Assembly: GCF_004358665.1 (NCBI RefSeq)
Contig: NZ_SMZR01000004.1
Coordinates: 186,001 to 250,000, forward strand
From: Jeotgalibacillus sp. S-D1
Lineage (GTDB): Bacteria > Bacillota > Bacilli > Bacillales > Jeotgalibacillaceae
Reading direction: 5' to 3'
Length of the DNA stretch: 64,000 nucleotides
A model generated the notes under the pieces. The model did no database searches. It was given only the letters and a program-made list of their open reading frames with translations, and was not told the DNA's origin. A program made the position numbers and the translations under genes. Shown here piece by piece: positions 8,227 through 17,445 of this stretch. Positions within the stretch are counted from its first letter, which is position 1; the number at the start of each line of letters is the position of its first letter.

Positions 8227-9786
8227 ATGCTGCTTTTGGAAGGGAATCAAGTGAAAAAATCCGTGCGGGACAGGCTGCTGTTTCAGGCGGAACAATTACG
8301 AATTTACCGCGGAGACCGGATAGGGCTTGTTGGGAAAAATGGTACGGGAAAAACGACCTTACTATCGATATTAGCAGGTAATCTCAAGCCTGATGAAGGA
8401 ATGATTAATACTCATTCAAGCAGGCATCTGCTGCCTCAGCTTAAAAGAACTGACACCACACGAAGCGGGGGAGAAGTCACACAGGACTATATTAATAAAG
8501 CGCTGGCTTTAAAAGCAGAAATTCTATTTGCTGATGAACCGACAACGAACCTGGATACTCAGAAAATGGATGCGCTTGAACAGCAATTTAAAAGATTTCA
8601 GGGAGCGATTGTACTAGTCTCGCATGATCGTGCTTTTTTAGATCAAATTTGCACGAAAATATGGGAGATTGAAGAAAGTAAAGTTAAAGAATATAAAGGA
8701 AATTATTCTTCTTATGCACAACAAAAGGAACTTGAAAAACGCCAGCACGAGGAGGCCTATGATCAGTTTGTTAAGAAGAAAAGGCAATTAGAAGAAGCGG
8801 TCAGATTAAAGGAACAAAAAGCAGAACGTGCTACAAAAGCACCGAAAAACGGCAGTGAGTTATCTAAGTTTTCCAGCCCATACTTTGCAAAAAAGCAAAA
8901 AAAGCTTCAAAAAACTGCAAGTGCCATGGAAACCAAGATCGAACAGCTCGAAGAAGTGGAAAAACCTAAAAATCTCTCTGTCGTAAAAATGAGTCTTCCC
9001 AATGAAGATGCCATTATGAATAGAACGGTCGTAACCATTGAGCAGCAAGTGTTAAAAACCGGTAATAAGGAACTGTTTAAGACGCCTTATTTTAAAATAA
9101 GGGGTGGAGAGAAAATAGCCCTAATCGGTCATAATGGTTCAGGAAAAACCACTTTTTTAAGAGAAATAATGAACGGGTCACCTAAATCAACCGTTTCTCC
9201 CAGCTGTAAAATCGGCTATTTCAGCCAAAACTTAGATATTCTTCACCCGGAAAAATCAATTTATGATAATGTGCAGGAAACCTCCTATCATAAAGAAGAA
9301 CTTATAAGAACGGTGCTGGCGCGATTACATTTTTACAAGGACGATGTTTATAAGAAGGTTAACATTTTAAGCGGCGGGGAACGTGTAAAGGTTGCTTTCG
9401 CCAAAGTGTTTTTGAGCGAGTTAAATATGCTTGTGATGGATGAACCAACGAACTTTCTAGACATTGAAGCAGTTGAGGCTCTGGAGCAACTATTAATTGA
9501 TTTTAAAGGAACTGTTCTTTTTGTCTCTCACGATCGCAGATTAATTGAGCATGTGGCAGGCCGGATTATTGAAATCAAAGATAAATCCATGAAAGTCTTC
9601 GATGGGAATTGGAAGGAGTTTCGTGAGTATGAGCCGAAAAAGGAGCGGGATGGAAAAGAGGACGAACTTCTTCTGCTCAATACAAAAATCACTGAGGTGC
9701 TAAGCAAGCTCAGCTTTGAACCCAGCGCAGCGCTGGATGAAGAATTTCAGCAGCTGCTTGAACAGAAAAAACGAATTCAACGGTAA
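8227..9786 (+). CDS. ABC-F ribosomal protection protein (VmlR/Msr/Vga-like)
   Basis: This is a cytosolic ABC-F ATPase of 519 residues with two nucleotide-binding domains and no membrane domain. Walker A1 is GKNGTGKTT (36-44), signature 1 is SGGEVTQ (80-86) and Walker B1 is ILFADEP. Walker A2 is GHNGSGKTT, signature 2 is LSGGERVK and Walker B2 is MLVMDEP. A charged linker of about 90 residues separates the domains, and a short charged C-terminal tail (ITEVLSKLSFEP) resembles VmlR. Antibiotic-resistance members bind the ribosomal E site and dislodge macrolides, lincosamides, streptogramin A or pleuromutilins. Which drugs apply here cannot be read. The attenuator leader fits antibiotic-induced expression. 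Confidence 0.88.
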   Translation: MLLLEGNQVKKSVRDRLLFQAEQLRIYRGDRIGLVGKNGTGKTTLLSILAGNLKPDEGMINTHSSRHLLPQLKRTDTTRSGGEVTQDYINKALALKAEILFADEPTTNLDTQKMDALEQQFKRFQGAIVLVSHDRAFLDQICTKIWEIEESKVKEYKGNYSSYAQQKELEKRQHEEAYDQFVKKKRQLEEAVRLKEQKAERATKAPKNGSELSKFSSPYFAKKQKKLQKTASAMETKIEQLEEVEKPKNLSVVKMSLPNEDAIMNRTVVTIEQQVLKTGNKELFKTPYFKIRGGEKIALIGHNGSGKTTFLREIMNGSPKSTVSPSCKIGYFSQNLDILHPEKSIYDNVQETSYHKEELIRTVLARLHFYKDDVYKKVNILSGGERVKVAFAKVFLSELNMLVMDEPTNFLDIEAVEALEQLLIDFKGTVLFVSHDRRLIEHVAGRIIEIKDKSMKVFDGNWKEFREYEPKKERDGKEDELLLLNTKITEVLSKLSFEPSAALDEEFQQLLEQKKRIQR

Positions 9787-9832
9787 TAAAAAACAATGGA
9801 TTAGTCAATAACATTCTTTTTAAAACCACTTA

Positions 9833-9849
9833 GGTTCATTGCAGCGGGA
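9833..9849. repeat. Left-arm remnant of the dispersed GGTTCATT repeat
   Basis: GGTTCATTGCAGCGG matches the left end of the 128-bp dispersed element at 36687, including the preceding TTAG seen in two other copies. The rest of the element is absent, so this is a fragment or a chance remnant. Confidence 0.5.
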
Positions 9850-9936
9850 ATGGCCCCCTTCGTATCGACCTGCTTGCATATCTGTTCTTCTCTTGCATAT
9901 ACATGGAGGATGATCAAAAAGAAAGGGTGATCCCTC

Positions 9937-11781
9937 ATGTGTGGTATAACGGGTTGGGTTGATTGGAAACGGGATCTCATGAAGGAAGAAACCATTATGA
10001 CTGCAATGGCGCAAACACTCAGCAAAAGAGGGCCGGATGCGTCTGCTATAGAAAAATTTCCCCGTGCACTGCTGGGGCATACAAGACTTGTAGTGGTTGA
10101 TCCTGCAGGCGGCGCACAGCCGATGACTAAAAAAAAGGATCTCCATGAATACACGCTTGTATATAATGGGGAACTTTACAATACAGAGGATGTCAGGGCG
10201 GAGCTATTAAAAAGGGGACATACCTTTACCTCCCATTCGGATACGGAAGTGCTTCTGACGGCGTATATAGAATGGAAAGAAAAATGTCTGGATTATTTTA
10301 ATGGCATTTTTGCATTTGCTATTTGGAACCATTCAAAAGAAGAGCTGTTTGCAGCAAGGGACCGCTTGGGGGTAAAGCCATTTTTTTACCGTCACCAGGA
10401 CGCCTCTCTCCTTTTTGGTTCAGAGCTGAAAGCAATTTTGGCGCATCCTGATGTAAAAGCCGAGATTGATCAGGAAGGTCTTCAGGAAATATTCGGCTTA
10501 GGTCCTGCAAGAACACCGGGACATGGTGTATTCAAGGGTATAAGTGAGCTGAGACCTGCTCATGCGATGATGTTTAACCGGGATGGCTTGAAGAAATGGC
10601 GCTATTGGAATGTCAAAAGTATGGATCATCCATATACAACGGAAGAAACGGCCATGCATGTCCGGGATTTGTTGAAGGATGCAGTGGAGCGCCAGCTGGT
10701 TGCGGATGTACCGGTGTGCACCTTTTTGTCAGGCGGAGTCGATTCCAGTGCAATTAGTGCGTTTGCGACAGATTTTATGCAAAAAGAAGGAAGAGGCGCG
10801 TTAAATACGTACTCGATTGATTATGAACAAAACAGCCATTATTTTAAAGCCAGTGATTTTCAGCCAAACGAAGATGGTCCAGCCATACAATTAATGCAGC
10901 ATTTTTTAGGATCAACTCATCACACATCAACAATGGACAATACAGAATTAGCTGAGCGGCTGGAAGATGCCATGCTCATGCGCGATCTGCCGGGGATGGC
11001 CGATGTAGATTCTTCCCTCCTGTGGTTTTGTGAACAAATAAAACAAAATTTTACCGTCGGGTTGTCAGGAGAATGCGCAGATGAGATATTTGGCGGCTAC
11101 CCGTGGTTTTATAAAAAAGAACTGCTGAATGCAGGTCAATTCCCATGGATGAGATCCCAGGCTGAAAGAGAGGGCCTGCTGCTTCCAGGCTGGAAAAACA
11201 AACTCAATCTTAGTGAATATGTGCAGCAGCGATATGTGGAAATGGTCGCTGAAACGCCTTATCTGGATGGCGAATCGGAGCTGGAATCACGCCGCCGCGA
11301 GATGTCCTATATCAATATGATCAGCTTTATGACAACCCTGCTTGATCGAAAAGACCGGATGAGTATGGGAGCAAGCTTAGAAGTACGTGTGCCTTTTGCT
11401 GATCATCGTCTCGTTGAGTACGCGTGGAATATTCCCTGGGATATGAAAATGTTAAATGGACAGGAAAAAGGCATTTTAAGAAAAGCACTGGAAGGAACTT
11501 TGCCGCTGCAAATTTTATATCGCAAAAAAAGTCCATATCCAAAAACGCATCACCCGGCCTATACACGTGCTGTAACAGCCATGCTTCAAAAGGCAATTAA
11601 CGATTCCTCTGCTCCTATTCTTGAATTCATGGCTAAGGAAAAACTGCAGGAGCTCATTGATACGGAAGGCACATCCTTTAAAGGCCCATGGTTTGGTCAG
11701 CTTATGTCGGGTCCGCAGCTAATTGCCCATGTCGTTCAAATGAACAGCTGGTTTAATCGTTTTCAAGTGAAAGTTGTATAA
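9937..11781 (+). CDS. asnO: Asparagine synthetase, glutamine-hydrolysing (AsnO type)
   Basis: This enzyme makes asparagine from aspartate, ATP and glutamine in the cytosol. The 614-residue length equals B. subtilis AsnO (YisO). Cys2, exposed after removal of Met, is the glutaminase nucleophile (MCGITGW), and the class II amidotransferase domain fills about the first 200 residues. The synthetase half has the PP-loop FLSGGVDSSAIS near residue 265 and GECADEIFGGYPW further on. The ATG follows AAAGGGTGA. The segment around the start can fold: GATC and CCTC/ATG beside the start match GATC and GAGG/CAT upstream. It stands alone and ends at a shared terminator. Confidence 0.93.
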   Translation: MCGITGWVDWKRDLMKEETIMTAMAQTLSKRGPDASAIEKFPRALLGHTRLVVVDPAGGAQPMTKKKDLHEYTLVYNGELYNTEDVRAELLKRGHTFTSHSDTEVLLTAYIEWKEKCLDYFNGIFAFAIWNHSKEELFAARDRLGVKPFFYRHQDASLLFGSELKAILAHPDVKAEIDQEGLQEIFGLGPARTPGHGVFKGISELRPAHAMMFNRDGLKKWRYWNVKSMDHPYTTEETAMHVRDLLKDAVERQLVADVPVCTFLSGGVDSSAISAFATDFMQKEGRGALNTYSIDYEQNSHYFKASDFQPNEDGPAIQLMQHFLGSTHHTSTMDNTELAERLEDAMLMRDLPGMADVDSSLLWFCEQIKQNFTVGLSGECADEIFGGYPWFYKKELLNAGQFPWMRSQAEREGLLLPGWKNKLNLSEYVQQRYVEMVAETPYLDGESELESRRREMSYINMISFMTTLLDRKDRMSMGASLEVRVPFADHRLVEYAWNIPWDMKMLNGQEKGILRKALEGTLPLQILYRKKSPYPKTHHPAYTRAVTAMLQKAINDSSAPILEFMAKEKLQELIDTEGTSFKGPWFGQLMSGPQLIAHVVQMNSWFNRFQVKVV

Positions 11782-11790
11782 GTCAGTTTT

Positions 11791-11826
11791 AAAAAAGCGC
11801 CTGGGAAATTCCCAGAGCGCTTTTTT
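11791..11826. terminator. Bidirectional terminator, asnO / ywnH-like
   Basis: The arms AAAAAAGCGC-CTGGG and CCCAG-AGCGCTTTTTT form a strong hairpin with T tracts on both strands. It lies between the convergent asnO-type and acetyltransferase genes. Confidence 0.9.
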
Positions 11827-12321
11827 CTATTTCGGAATAAGCAGCTGATAAAAATCAACATCCTGCCACTGATCAAATTTGTAACCGACCTCTTTAAAGC
11901 ACCCGATAAATTCAAATCCGAACTTTTCATGAAGACGAATGCTTGCGGCGTTGCCTCCGGTTATTCCTCCAATGACAGCATGATGGCCGAGGGCTTTTGC
12001 GCGGTCAATGATTTCCTGCATTAACTGATTTCCTATGCCGTTACCTTGATAGGAAGGGGATATATAAATGGAAAGCTCTGTTGTTCTTTCATAAGCTTCT
12101 TTATCTCTGAACGGGCTTAGCGTGCTGTACCCTGCTACTTCCCCGTCAATTTCGGCCACAATTAAAGGGTATCTCCCGCCATATTTTTCAAACCATTTCA
12201 TACGATCCTCCACTGATTGCGGAGCTAAATCAAAAGTTGCGACTGTTTCAAGAATTGCCTGATTATAAATGCGCGCCATTGCTGGCACGTCTGAAATAAG
12301 TGCTTCTCTAATTTGAACCAT
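11827..12321 (-). CDS. ywnH: GNAT acetyltransferase, YwnH/phosphinothricin type
   Basis: This is a single-domain GNAT acetyltransferase of 164 residues. It begins IREALISDVPAMARIYNQAI, typical of phosphinothricin / methionine-sulfoximine N-acetyltransferases such as B. subtilis YwnH (163 residues). The acetyl-CoA loop is PSYQGNGIGNQLM near residues 92-104, and the C-terminal GGNAASIRLHEKFGFE is the usual family signature. It would acetylate a small toxic amino-acid analogue in the cytosol. It is convergent with asnO. The ribosome binding site is GGGGATC just upstream of the ATG. The substrate is inferred from similarity only. Confidence 0.85.
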   Translation of the reverse strand: MVQIREALISDVPAMARIYNQAILETVATFDLAPQSVEDRMKWFEKYGGRYPLIVAEIDGEVAGYSTLSPFRDKEAYERTTELSIYISPSYQGNGIGNQLMQEIIDRAKALGHHAVIGGITGGNAASIRLHEKFGFEFIGCFKEVGYKFDQWQDVDFYQLLIPK

Positions 12322-12614
12322 ATGATCCCCTCTGCTTGCGTTTTCTTATTTATTCTACGTTAAAAATCAACAGGTGAAAACTTTTTTATATGGCTTTGAT
12401 TTTCATTATATTGCTACATAAAGGAATAAATAAAATAATTCTTTTTGCCAAACCTAATATGACGGGATTTAATTTTTGAAAGGATGCGCTAAAAACATAT
12501 TAAAATGCATTTTTTGTCGAATAAATGGGTATATGCAAATATACATGAAAACGATCAGAAGAGGTTTGCACTTTTCTCAGCGTGAAAAATTGACATGATG
12601 AACGGGGAGAAGCG

Positions 12615-14138
12615 ATGAACATACAAGACAGGCATAAACGAGAACTGGGATTGCTGCAGCAATTTGGACCGGACAATCCCTCCATTACCTCAATCGCCTT
12701 CGATTCAAGAAACGTAACAACGGGAACTGCTTTTTTCTGTATTAAAGGAGAAAATGCAGATGGCCACGATTATATCGTCGAGGCCATTGAAAAAGGAGCT
12801 AATGTCGTTATAGGCAAAGATATCGTGCAGTTTAAAAAACTGAGTGCCGAATATCCGCAATGCACCTTTATGGCAGTTCAGGACGTCCGATACGCGATGG
12901 CTCATTGTTCGATTTTCTTATATGATCATGCAGATGAAAAAATTCAAACAATAGGAGTAACCGGAACAAATGGAAAAACAACTGTTGCTGCTTTTGTAAG
13001 ATCATTACTTACACAGCTGCAGATTCCAACCGGTTCCATTGGGACAAACGGCATCTGGGCAGCTGAGGAGAAAATTAATTTTGCGAAAAGCACACCAACC
13101 ACACCGGAAGCTCCTGATCTTCATTTGATTTTTAGGATGTTGCGTGAAAAAAACAACCAGGCAGCTGTAATGGAAGTTTCTTCTATTGCCGTGGATCAAA
13201 AAAGGGTCGAGGGCATTCATTTTGATATTGCCATTCATACCAACTTATCGCCGGAGCATTTAGAGTATCATCATACGTTCGAACGCTACAAAACAGCAAA
13301 AATGAATCTTTTTAAACAAGCAAAAAACGCCGTTATTAATATTGACGATAATGGAATGGGCAGTGACTTGTTAGAGATTTATAAGGGAAATGTACTGACA
13401 TACAGCCTGAATCCTGCCTCGGGTGCTGACGTTATTGCCGCCAATTGCATCTCCATCCCAGAGGGAACGGCATTTGAACTGATATTTAAGAACCGAACCT
13501 ATATTGTTCAAGCCTCGGTATATGGCGACTACAATGTGGCAAATCTTTTAGCTGCTGTGTGTACAGGACTTCATAATGGATTTACCGTAGAAGAGATCAT
13601 TCCTGTTCTTCCTCACATTGAAAACCCAAGCGGCCGCTTCCAGATGATTGACGCGTATGGAGACAGGAAAATCATTCTGGATTATGCCCATACCCCTGTT
13701 GCGCTGGAGAATTTAATTGAAGCGGCAAAAAAAATCGATCACCAGAAAATGATTGTTATGATTGCCGGTATTGGAATCAGGGATTTTGAGAAAATGCCTA
13801 AAATGGCCCAAGCGGTTGAAGGGAAAGCAGATGAAATCATCGTAACCGTTGACCATCCGGGTTATTCAAATCCAAAAGATATCGTTAATCAGGTGATGAC
13901 TGGTTTTTCAAATCAAAATGCTCCAAATATATCGACCTCATTAACCAGAGAAGAAGGTGTTGTCGCTTCTTTAAAACGTTCAAATGATCGTGATCTTATT
14001 ATCCTTACAAGCGGATGCATCAATGGAGCCCAGTTAGTAAAAGGAGAAGCCATTCCACATTCTGATGAAGACATCATCCATCATTATTTTAATGATGAAA
14101 ATGAGCATACTGCCAAGCAAATATATGAATTGTTTTGA
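12615..14138 (+). CDS. MurE-like Mur ligase with altered DNPR motif
   Basis: This is an ATP-dependent amide ligase of the Mur family, 507 residues, with all three Mur domains. The N-terminal domain has SIAFDSRNVTTGTAFFCIKG, the ATP loop is GVTGTNGKTT near 114-123, the Lys equivalent to the carbamoylated residue is in YKTAKMNLF (Lys229), and the C-terminal domain has DYAHTPVALENL. MurE enzymes recognise the third stem-peptide amino acid with a DNPR (diaminopimelate) or DxPx motif; here the position reads D413-H-P-G416. It is not in a cell-wall cluster, so it is probably a paralogue with another acceptor, perhaps a secondary metabolite or wall modification. The start follows GGGGAGAAGCG. Confidence 0.82.
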   Translation: MNIQDRHKRELGLLQQFGPDNPSITSIAFDSRNVTTGTAFFCIKGENADGHDYIVEAIEKGANVVIGKDIVQFKKLSAEYPQCTFMAVQDVRYAMAHCSIFLYDHADEKIQTIGVTGTNGKTTVAAFVRSLLTQLQIPTGSIGTNGIWAAEEKINFAKSTPTTPEAPDLHLIFRMLREKNNQAAVMEVSSIAVDQKRVEGIHFDIAIHTNLSPEHLEYHHTFERYKTAKMNLFKQAKNAVINIDDNGMGSDLLEIYKGNVLTYSLNPASGADVIAANCISIPEGTAFELIFKNRTYIVQASVYGDYNVANLLAAVCTGLHNGFTVEEIIPVLPHIENPSGRFQMIDAYGDRKIILDYAHTPVALENLIEAAKKIDHQKMIVMIAGIGIRDFEKMPKMAQAVEGKADEIIVTVDHPGYSNPKDIVNQVMTGFSNQNAPNISTSLTREEGVVASLKRSNDRDLIILTSGCINGAQLVKGEAIPHSDEDIIHHYFNDENEHTAKQIYELF

Positions 14139-14145
14139 ATCTGCT

Positions 14146-14183
14146 CCCTTAATGACAAGTACCCTTGTCGTAAGGGTTTTTTT
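14146..14183 (+). terminator. Terminator of the MurE-like gene
   Basis: Nested arms CCCTTA...TAAGGG and GACAAG...CTTGTC with a four-base loop are followed by seven T. It overlaps the first bases of the convergent LLM monooxygenase stop region. Confidence 0.9.
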
Positions 14184-15189
14184 ATGTCTCAGGTGTATTC
14201 GACAGGTCCATTGTTTGTGCAATTAATTCATAGGAATGCAGCCTGGCTTCTGCATCATGAATATTGGTTATCAGTAAAAAGTCGTCTGTTTTATACCGGA
14301 TGCTTAGTTCTTCGAGTTTATCCTTAATAAAGGAGGGAGTTCCGATGATGCTTCTTCTTCGATTATGCGCTATCTTTTTCCTTTCCTCCTCTGTGATTCT
14401 TCGATTTAGCAGTTCTTCAGGAGGTGGAATTTGTGAATCGCCTTTTTCAATTCCCAAGAGCCAGAGATCCTGGCTGATCGCTAATTCCTCCGCTTTTTCC
14501 ATGGTTTCTGCACACACCACAAATACACATATATTTACTTTAGGTTCATGTCCTAAGCCTGAATTAAAATTTTCCCGGTATGTTTTTAAGGTGAGCTCCC
14601 ATTTATCCGGATTTATAAAATGGCCAAATGTCAGACCAAGTCCCTTTTCAGCTGCCAGTTTTGCGCTGGTGGGCGACAAGCTGAGAATCCATACAGGAGG
14701 AGGAGTCCCTGGACGGGGAGTCACTTTTACCATGCGATACGGATGATTTTTAGGAAGTTCATTATGGAGGAATCCTATCAAGTCATCTATCTGTCTTGGG
14801 AACTCATCCAGACTGCTGGGACTGCCATCAGTCAGCGCCTTTCTGGTTCGTTCAGTGCCCCCTGGAGAACGTCCAACGCCAAGATCAATCCTGTCCGGAA
14901 AAAGAGCTTCCATCGTTTTAAACGTTTCGGCTACCTTTAGTGGACTATACTGGGAAAGCAAAATGCCGCCGGACCCGAGACGGATGCCTGTGGTGGCTGC
15001 TCCGATCCGTGTCATGAGTATTTCGGGAGAGGCACTTAGCAGTCCATTTGTATTGTGATGCTCTGCCAGCCAGTATCTGCTGTAACCCATTTGTTCAGCT
15101 GCAGCTGCCAGCTTGATGGTTTGATCGAACACTGCTTGAACAGACGCACCCTTAGGCAGGGGCACCTGATCTAAAATTCCAAGCTTCAT
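14182..15189 (-). CDS. LLM-class flavin-dependent monooxygenase
   Basis: This is a luciferase-like (TIM-barrel) flavin monooxygenase of 335 residues that would use reduced FMN and oxygen in the cytosol. It shows the family features: N-terminal KLGILDQVPLP, AEQMGYSRYWLAEHHNTNGLLSASPE with the conserved HH pair, RIRLGSGG-type strand (GIRLGSGGILL) and GVGRSPGG. A GAGGAGGAACC site precedes the ATG. The gene is monocistronic and convergent with the MurE-like gene. It resembles the MsnO8/YceB subgroup of Bacillus, whose substrates are mostly unknown, so no substrate is proposed. Confidence 0.9.
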   Translation of the reverse strand: MKLGILDQVPLPKGASVQAVFDQTIKLAAAAEQMGYSRYWLAEHHNTNGLLSASPEILMTRIGAATTGIRLGSGGILLSQYSPLKVAETFKTMEALFPDRIDLGVGRSPGGTERTRKALTDGSPSSLDEFPRQIDDLIGFLHNELPKNHPYRMVKVTPRPGTPPPVWILSLSPTSAKLAAEKGLGLTFGHFINPDKWELTLKTYRENFNSGLGHEPKVNICVFVVCAETMEKAEELAISQDLWLLGIEKGDSQIPPPEELLNRRITEEERKKIAHNRRRSIIGTPSFIKDKLEELSIRYKTDDFLLITNIHDAEARLHSYELIAQTMDLSNTPET

Positions 15190-15405
15190 AAACGGTTCCT
15201 CCTCATATAATCGAATAGATAAATTTATTATTTATTATTGCATGTGGGTTTATTGACCGCATCTATTCAGCTTATACAGCTTCAGCACACCAGAACATAA
15301 AAAGAATTTAATGAGATTGGTAAATAGGGATTTTTAGGATGCGTTAATGTATGTCATAATACTAGATAAGCAATAACAGCAATAGATGGAAGAGGAGGAG
15401 TTAGG

Positions 15406-16038
15406 ATGGCGCTAGTAATATTTGATATAGACGGCACATTAGTGGATTCAACCGACTACATGACACAGGCAATTCATTTATCCGTAGAGGATTTGCCGAA
15501 CGTGGAGGAGCCATCACGGGAGCTGGTGCGATCTGCTTACGGGCTTTCGGGAGTAGATTTCTGGGCTCGTGTAGTACCTGAAGCTACACCGCAGGAAGTG
15601 AGTATGATTCGTTCTAGAAGAAGTACATTTTTAGATCAGCTTGTGAAGGGGAACGATCTATTATTTCCGAAGGTGCGTGATACGCTTGCTTCATTAAAAG
15701 AGCAGGGCCATACACTATCCACTGCTTCCAACTGCGGTACTCACTACCTGGATATGATTTTGGATACACAGGACATTCGGCAGTATTTTTCCAGCCCGAT
15801 TTGTCTGGGCAGTATCAATGGCCAGCGAAAAGCAGAAATTTTAGCTGCACATTTCGAGCGATTTCCAAAAAAGGATGTCTATATGGTAGGTGACCGATTA
15901 TCCGATATTGAAGCGGCAGTCGAGCATCAGGTACCGGCCGTTGTCTGTACATATGGTTTTGGGAACGAAGAAGAATGGGCAAGAGCCGATTACAAAATTT
16001 CTTCAATTGAAGAGATTATCCCAATTGTAAATAAGTAA
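15406..16038 (+). CDS. HAD-superfamily phosphatase
   Basis: This is a 210-residue haloacid dehalogenase-type hydrolase. The catalytic DxDGT motif is at the N-terminus (VIFDIDGTLVDS, Asp6 nucleophile and Asp8 acid/base), a helical cap follows (about residues 15-80), motif II is TASNCG, and the metal-binding acidic motif is VGDRLSDIEAA. It resembles phosphoglycolate phosphatase or beta-phosphoglucomutase relatives, but the substrate cannot be called. It starts after AGGAGGAG and is followed 12 bases later by an ATP-grasp-like PP-loop gene, so the two are probably co-transcribed. Confidence 0.88.
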   Translation: MALVIFDIDGTLVDSTDYMTQAIHLSVEDLPNVEEPSRELVRSAYGLSGVDFWARVVPEATPQEVSMIRSRRSTFLDQLVKGNDLLFPKVRDTLASLKEQGHTLSTASNCGTHYLDMILDTQDIRQYFSSPICLGSINGQRKAEILAAHFERFPKKDVYMVGDRLSDIEAAVEHQVPAVVCTYGFGNEEEWARADYKISSIEEIIPIVNK

Positions 16039-16050
16039 GGATGGTGTCAG

Positions 16051-16713
16051 GTGATTACGAATCATGCATTTTTCAGTTCATGGAGTGGAGGAAAAGATTC
16101 CACTTTGGCTTATTTTAAAGCGTGTAAAGAAGGCGGCATACCTAAGAAGCTCCTTACCATGTTTGAGGAAAATGAAGAACGTTCAAGATCGCACGCACTT
16201 CCTCTTGATATCCTGAAAGCTCAGGCTGAATCGGTCAATGTACCGCTCATTATAAAAGGCGCTTCATGGGGCAACTATGAAGAAAAATTTCTAGAGGCAC
16301 TGGCTGAATTTAAGGAAGAGGGCATTTCACATGGAGTTTTCGGTGATATTGACCTTGAGGACCATTTGAAATGGGTTGAGGATACATGTGAAAAAGAGGC
16401 CGTCACACCTCACCATCCCTTGTGGAAAATGGACAGACGTTATGTGCTGGAAGAGCTTCTTCGTGAGGGGTTTGAATGTGTCATTATTGTTGTAAAAGAT
16501 GAAAAATTACCTCAATCTTTTTTAGGGAAAACACTTACAAAGACAGTAATAAATGAGATTGAAGAATATGAAGTAGACGCATGTGGAGAAGAAGGGGAGT
16601 TTCACACCGTCGTGGTAGATGGACCCAATTTCACAAAACGTATTGAATTGGATTTCAAGGGGATTCATCAAGATAGCGGATATTCATTTTTGAATGTCTC
16701 GCTTAAGCAGTAA
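16051..16713 (+). CDS. Dph6-like PP-loop ATPase (adenine nucleotide alpha hydrolase)
   Basis: This is a 220-residue PP-loop ATPase related to diphthine-ammonia ligase and MJ0570-type proteins. The N-terminal PP-loop is FFSSWSGGKDSTLAYF, and the conserved DIDLEDHLKWVE and CGEEGEFHTVVVDGP segments match the family. Bacteria lack diphthamide, so the real substrate must be different; members are thought to adenylate a carboxylate and amidate it. GTG at 16051 follows AAGGATGGTG. It sits directly after the HAD phosphatase gene, probably in one operon. A moderate hairpin follows at 16746-16776. Confidence 0.85.
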   Translation: MITNHAFFSSWSGGKDSTLAYFKACKEGGIPKKLLTMFEENEERSRSHALPLDILKAQAESVNVPLIIKGASWGNYEEKFLEALAEFKEEGISHGVFGDIDLEDHLKWVEDTCEKEAVTPHHPLWKMDRRYVLEELLREGFECVIIVVKDEKLPQSFLGKTLTKTVINEIEEYEVDACGEEGEFHTVVVDGPNFTKRIELDFKGIHQDSGYSFLNVSLKQ

Positions 16714-16745
16714 AAGCAGTTAGTTAGCTAAAATTGGTCAGCTGG

Positions 16746-16776
16746 TCACCCCTGTAGGCACGTTCCCCAGGGGTGA
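16746..16776. terminator. Hairpin between convergent genes
   Basis: Perfect 9-bp arms TCACCCCTG and CAGGGGTGA lie between the Dph6-like gene and the convergent cwlK-like gene. The T tract is poor on both strands, so terminator function is only probable. Confidence 0.45.
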
Positions 16777-16792
16777 ATTTCAATTAACATGG

Positions 16793-17326
16793 TTAATCCG
16801 GACGCTCGCCACGCTGGAGTTCGCGTATTGATAACCCAAATCGCATTTCCAGGTGTGGATAATCTTTAAAGCCCTGCCAGTCACCGCCCCATGCAAATCC
16901 TAGTTCTTTGGCGATATCTACAACCTCCATCCAATCTGATTCTCCATTTTGATTTCCATCGTATTCCATATCCCAAACAACATTGTCTTCATTTGTGCGA
17001 ATGGCAAAGTCAACTGCAAGTCCGTAATTATGATAAGATTCACCGCCCTTTGCATGTGAAACGATGCTGCCTTCCACGCTTCTTCCTCTTTCATAAATTT
17101 CATCCTGATCTTCAACGGAACGGAATCCATCGGTAATTACTATATCAATGCCGGCAGAAGCTGCTTTGGCGATTAATTGATTCGTTTTGTCATTCACAAC
17201 AGGGTGCAGTTCAGTAGGCATTGGCACGTTGGCCAGCTCCTCTTTACGCTCCTGCTCCTGTACGATCCACCAGCCAATACATCCAATAATGATCACGTAC
17301 AATATAAATTTAAATCCTGTTTTCAT
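16793..17326 (-). CDS. cwlK: L-Ala-D-Glu / D-Ala-D-Ala peptidase, CwlK type (M15)
   Basis: This is a cell-wall peptidase of the M15/VanY family. In B. subtilis CwlK cuts the L-Ala-D-Glu bond of the peptidoglycan stem. The chosen ATG (second in the frame) lies six bases after AAAAGGAG; the first ATG abuts that site. A single N-terminal membrane segment (FKFILYVIIIGCIGWWIV) anchors the enzyme outside the membrane. The zinc motif is visible as ESYHNYGLAVDFA and the final PHLEMRF. The segment VWDMEYDGNQNGESDWMEVV is close to CwlK. It may aid wall turnover. Confidence 0.92.
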   Translation of the reverse strand: MKTGFKFILYVIIIGCIGWWIVQEQERKEELANVPMPTELHPVVNDKTNQLIAKAASAGIDIVITDGFRSVEDQDEIYERGRSVEGSIVSHAKGGESYHNYGLAVDFAIRTNEDNVVWDMEYDGNQNGESDWMEVVDIAKELGFAWGGDWQGFKDYPHLEMRFGLSIRELQRGERPD

Positions 17327-17412
17327 TGTCATCTCCTTTTAAAATGATTCAGTCCTAATTGTAGCACGGGCTTCCTTTGACATTTTATGAAAATGTGTTG
17401 AAAAATAAACAA

Positions 17413-17440
17413 CCTGTATCCACCTTTTTGCGGATACAGG
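17413..17440 (-). terminator. Terminator of the M50-like gene
   Basis: On the minus strand the arms CCTGTATCC and GGATACAGG flank a ten-base loop and are followed by TTGTTTATTTTT. It lies six bases after the stop of the minus-strand gene at 17446. Confidence 0.85.
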
Positions 17441-17445
17441 CTGTA

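Noticed and set aside
14264-14746. A 160-codon plus-strand frame opposite the LLM monooxygenase gene
   Set aside because: It is a serine-rich shadow of a well-conserved minus-strand gene, without promoter or ribosome binding site.
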